Assembly: GCF_937920395.1 (NCBI RefSeq) | Contig: NZ_CALEVF010000293.1 | Span: 1-15,786 of the forward strand | Source: an uncultured Clostridium sp. | GTDB lineage: Bacteria > Bacillota > Clostridia > Clostridiales > Clostridiaceae | Direction: 5' to 3' | Length of the DNA stretch: 15,786 bases | Part shown: piece after piece, positions 13,998 through 15,786 of the stretch | Position numbering within the stretch: the stretch's first letter is position 1 | How the letters are laid out: every line of letters starts with the position of its first letter | Notes under the pieces: model-generated | Seen by the model: the letters and a program-made list of their open reading frames with translations, nothing else | Told to the model about the DNA's origin: nothing | Database searches by the model: none | Made by a program: the position numbers and the translations under genes

Positions 13998-14594
13998 ATG
14001 AAGAAAATAATAATTGCAAGTAATAATGATCATAAAATTAAAGAAATAAAAGAAATTTTATCAGAGTTTGATTTTGAAATATTATCTTTAAAACAAGCTA
14101 ATATTAATATCGATGTAGACGAAACAGGAAGTACATTTATTGACAATGCATATATAAAGGCAAGTGAAATTTTTAAGATAGCTGATGGAAATATGGTTCT
14201 GGCGGATGATTCAGGTTTAGCGGTGGAATCTTTAAATGGAGCACCAGGAGTTTTTTCAGCGAGGTTTGCGGGTGTCCATGGAGAGGATAAAGCAAATAAT
14301 GAAAAATTATTATATCTTTTAGATGGTGCAAGTGAGGCAGAGAGAAAAGCAAAATTTATTTGCGCAATGGTGCTTATAGTTAATGTAGATAAGGTAATAA
14401 AAGTGCAGGGAGAAGTGGATGGAGTAATCACATCAGAATTTATAGGTGATGAAGGTTTTGGGTACGATCCATTATTTTATGTTAAAGAATATAAAAAAAC
14501 ATTTGCTCAGATGACTGCTGATGAAAAAAATGCTATTAGTCATAGGGGAAGAGCATTAAATAAATTAAAGATTGAACTTAAGAATTTAGTATAG
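13998..14594 (+). CDS. rdgB: XTP/dITP diphosphatase (HAM1/RdgB family)
   Basis: Hydrolyses non-canonical purine triphosphates (XTP, ITP, dITP) to monophosphate and pyrophosphate, keeping them out of DNA and RNA. The N-terminal motif [17 protein letters not shown] binds substrate, and [15 protein letters not shown] follows. [20 protein letters not shown] contains the catalytic Asp70-Asp71, [14 protein letters not shown] is the base-recognition loop, and [10 protein letters not shown] is the C-terminal signature. At 198 aa it is full length. SD AAAGGAG (13986-13992) precedes the ATG. It is followed after 70 bases by the YfcE-type phosphodiesterase, a common clostridial pair, presumably an operon. 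Confidence 0.96.
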   Translation: MKKIIIASNNDHKIKEIKEILSEFDFEILSLKQANINIDVDETGSTFIDNAYIKASEIFKIADGNMVLADDSGLAVESLNGAPGVFSARFAGVHGEDKANNEKLLYLLDGASEAERKAKFICAMVLIVNVDKVIKVQGEVDGVITSEFIGDEGFGYDPLFYVKEYKKTFAQMTADEKNAISHRGRALNKLKIELKNLV

Positions 14595-14664
14595 TAAATA
14601 TAATTATTATGAATATAAAAAAATGGAACAAATTAAAATTTATTAGTGAAGAGGGTGATTTAAA

Positions 14665-15135
14665 ATGCACATAGGGGTTGTAAGTGATACACATATGGTT
14701 ATTAGCAGCATAGAGAGGCTAGTAAAGGAGATAACGGGAGTAGATGTATTAATCCACTTAGGCGACAATGTAGCCGACGTAGCCACTATTAAAAAGTATT
14801 ATAAGGGTGAAATAATAAACGTAAAAGGAAATTGCGATTTTTCTGAAAGTGTTCCAATCGATAGGCTTGTAGAAGTTGGTGGTAAAAAGATTTTTTTAAC
14901 ACATGGACATATATATGGTGTAAAAGAAAATTTGTCTGTACTTAGATATAAAGCCTTAGAAACAGGGGCAGATATAGTTTTATATGGGCACACACATGTT
15001 GCAAAAATAGATTTTGAAGAAGGAATATGGTATATAAACCCTGGTAGTGCTTCACTTCCAAGAGATGGAGAGAGGAGTTATGCTATTATAAATATTAATC
15101 AAGGAAATGTAGAACCAAAGGTGATAAGATTTTAG
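14665..15135 (+). CDS. YfcE/MJ0936-family metallophosphodiesterase
   Basis: 156 aa cytosolic calcineurin-like phosphoesterase that binds two metal ions and hydrolyses phosphodiesters, with the natural substrate unsettled for most members. All metal ligands are visible: Asp8 and His10 (VSDTHM), Asp34 (HLGDN), Asn56 (KGNCD), His80 (LTHGH), and His109/His111 (YGHTHVA). The C-terminal NPGSASLPRDGERSYAI is typical. SD GAGGGTGA (14651-14658) precedes the ATG. It is the second gene of the rdgB unit; the next features are tRNA genes with their own promoter. Confidence 0.93.
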   Translation: MHIGVVSDTHMVISSIERLVKEITGVDVLIHLGDNVADVATIKKYYKGEIINVKGNCDFSESVPIDRLVEVGGKKIFLTHGHIYGVKENLSVLRYKALETGADIVLYGHTHVAKIDFEEGIWYINPGSASLPRDGERSYAIININQGNVEPKVIRF

Positions 15136-15199
15136 TTTAATAATCACGGGTACAGCTTTGATATTAATGGTTTCAGAAGGTTATTTACCAGTAACATTA

Positions 15200-15223
15200 G
15201 TATAAAATGTAACATTTTTATAC
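15200..15223 (+). terminator. Weak AT-rich hairpin after the YfcE gene
   Basis: GTATAAAATGT (15200-15210) and ACATTTTTATAC (15212-15223) are complementary apart from one bulge, and a T-rich stretch follows some 15 bases on. It may end the rdgB transcript. The low GC makes it uncertain. The rest of 15136-15273 shows nothing that I can name. Confidence 0.3.
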
Positions 15224-15273
15224 ATAATAAGACTGTTTTCTTTTTAAAATATATAAAAGTTATAAAAAAGGTA

Positions 15274-15302
15274 TTGACGTATTAATATATATGGTGTAAA
15301 AT
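15274..15302 (+). promoter_or_regulatory. Promoter of the tRNA cluster
   Basis: TTGACG (15274-15279), a 17-base spacer and TAAAAT (15297-15302). It lies about 95 bases ahead of the first tRNA, and no other gene intervenes, so it probably drives the whole tRNA array. Confidence 0.75.
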
Positions 15303-15397
15303 AATCCATGTCGTCGGAAAAATTCATTAAATACAATGCATAAGACGAGAAAGTTAATTTAGAACATTGAATGGTTTTATTGATGTTTAGTGAATAT

Positions 15398-15473
15398 CGG
15401 GGTGTAGCGCAGCTGGGAGCGCGCGTGGTTTGGGACCATGAGGTCGCAGGTTCAATCCCTGTCACCCCGACCA
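15398..15473 (+). tRNA. tRNA-Pro (anticodon TGG)
   Basis: Acceptor CGGGGTG (15398-15404) pairs with CACCCCG (15463-15469). The anticodon loop TTTGGGA gives TGG. T-arm GGTTCAATCC is present, discriminator A, and CCA is encoded (15471-15473). Confidence 0.96.
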
Positions 15474-15486
15474 TTTAAATTAACAA

Positions 15487-15560
15487 GCGGGTATAACTCA
15501 GTGGTAGAGTGTTAGCCTTCCAAGCTAATTATGAGGGTTCGATTCCCTCTACCCGCTCCA
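15487..15560 (+). tRNA. tRNA-Gly (anticodon TCC)
   Basis: Acceptor GCGGGTA (15487-15493) pairs with TACCCGC (15550-15556). Anticodon stem TTAGC/GCTAA encloses the loop CTTCCAA, giving TCC. Discriminator T, and CCA is encoded. Confidence 0.96.
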
Positions 15561-15567
15561 AAATTAT

Positions 15568-15644
<77 letters not shown>

Positions 15645-15647
15645 TAT

Positions 15648-15724
15648 GGTGGACGTAGTTCAGTTGGTAGAGCGCCAGTTTGTGGTACTGGTTGTCGTGG
15701 GTTCGAGCCCCATCGTCCACCCCA
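15648..15724 (+). tRNA. tRNA-His (anticodon GTG)
   Basis: Acceptor GTGGACG (15649-15655) pairs with CGTCCAC (15714-15720). The extra G at 15648 faces C73 at 15721, the tRNA-His identity pair. The anticodon loop TTGTGGT gives GTG, and CCA is encoded (15722-15724). Confidence 0.95.
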
Positions 15725-15733
15725 TTTACACAT

Positions 15734-15786
15734 TGGGATATCGCCAAGCGGTAAGGCACCACACTTTGACTGTGGCATTCGTAGGT
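15734..15786 (+). tRNA. tRNA-Gln (anticodon TTG), cut by the window end
   Basis: Starts TGGGATATCGCCAAGCGGTA, the usual bacterial tRNA-Gln opening. The anticodon loop CTTTGAC gives TTG. The T-arm and the 3' acceptor half lie beyond the window. Confidence 0.92.

Noticed and set aside
14030..14431. Minus-strand 133-codon frame
   Set aside because: It lies wholly antisense to rdgB, has no SD or recognisable domain, and is typical shadow coding. Similar frames opposite arsD, arsC, the flavoprotein and the protease were dismissed likewise.
15244..15474. Minus-strand open frame reading GVTGIEPATSWSQTTRAPS
   Set aside because: It is the antisense of tRNA-Pro and its leader; this protein type is a well-known artefact of translating tRNA genes backwards.

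Overview
The window is AT-rich, with Gram-positive Shine-Dalgarno sequences and intrinsic terminators. Its gene order and protein families (Mrp/NifX pair, arsRDA with ACR3, rdgB-yfcE, dense tRNA cluster) point to a Firmicute, most probably a Clostridium or close relative. This assignment is inferred from style and gene content; no species is claimed.

Layout. (1) 1-1081: the 3' end of an Mrp/NBP35-type Fe-S carrier ATPase, a NifX/NifB-like small protein with a His-rich tail, and a clear terminator. (2) 1167-4510: a secreted-protease cassette. It has a promoter, a possible 18-codon leader peptide, a small membrane protein that is colinear with the protease prodomain, a subtilisin-family (S8) protease split by an in-frame TAA between its catalytic His and Ser, and a phosphinothricin-acetyltransferase-like GNAT. 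It closes with a perfect 23-bp inverted repeat. (3) 4571-10409: an arsenic operon, arsR-arsD-arsA-(CoA-disulfide-reductase-like flavoprotein)-acr3-arsC. A textbook promoter and a repeated candidate operator lie in front of arsR. (4) 10517-12109: an orphan oligopeptide-binding lipoprotein. (5) 12193-12424: a roughly 230-bp imperfect inverted-repeat element, probably MITE-like, between convergent genes. (6) 12439-13812, minus strand: a 457-residue protein I do not recognise. (7) 13998-15135: housekeeping rdgB (XTP/dITP pyrophosphatase) and a YfcE-type phosphodiesterase. (8) 15274-end: a strong promoter driving tRNA-Pro, Gly, Arg, His and a truncated Gln.

How the genes work together. ArsR should repress the operon until As(III)/Sb(III) binds its cysteines. 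ArsC reduces arsenate, ArsD delivers As(III) to the ArsA ATPase, and ACR3 exports arsenite. The flavoprotein probably supports thiol or redox balance. Its C-terminal rhodanese domain has been destroyed: the CDS stops inside the start of that domain, and the domain's C-terminal end survives out of frame before acr3.

The least ordinary parts are the protease cassette (free membrane-anchored prodomain homologue, interrupted enzyme, acetyltransferase), the rhodanese remnant, the duplicated 25-bp sequence around the arsR promoter, and the long inverted-repeat element. I see no CRISPR array, transposase gene or phage gene.
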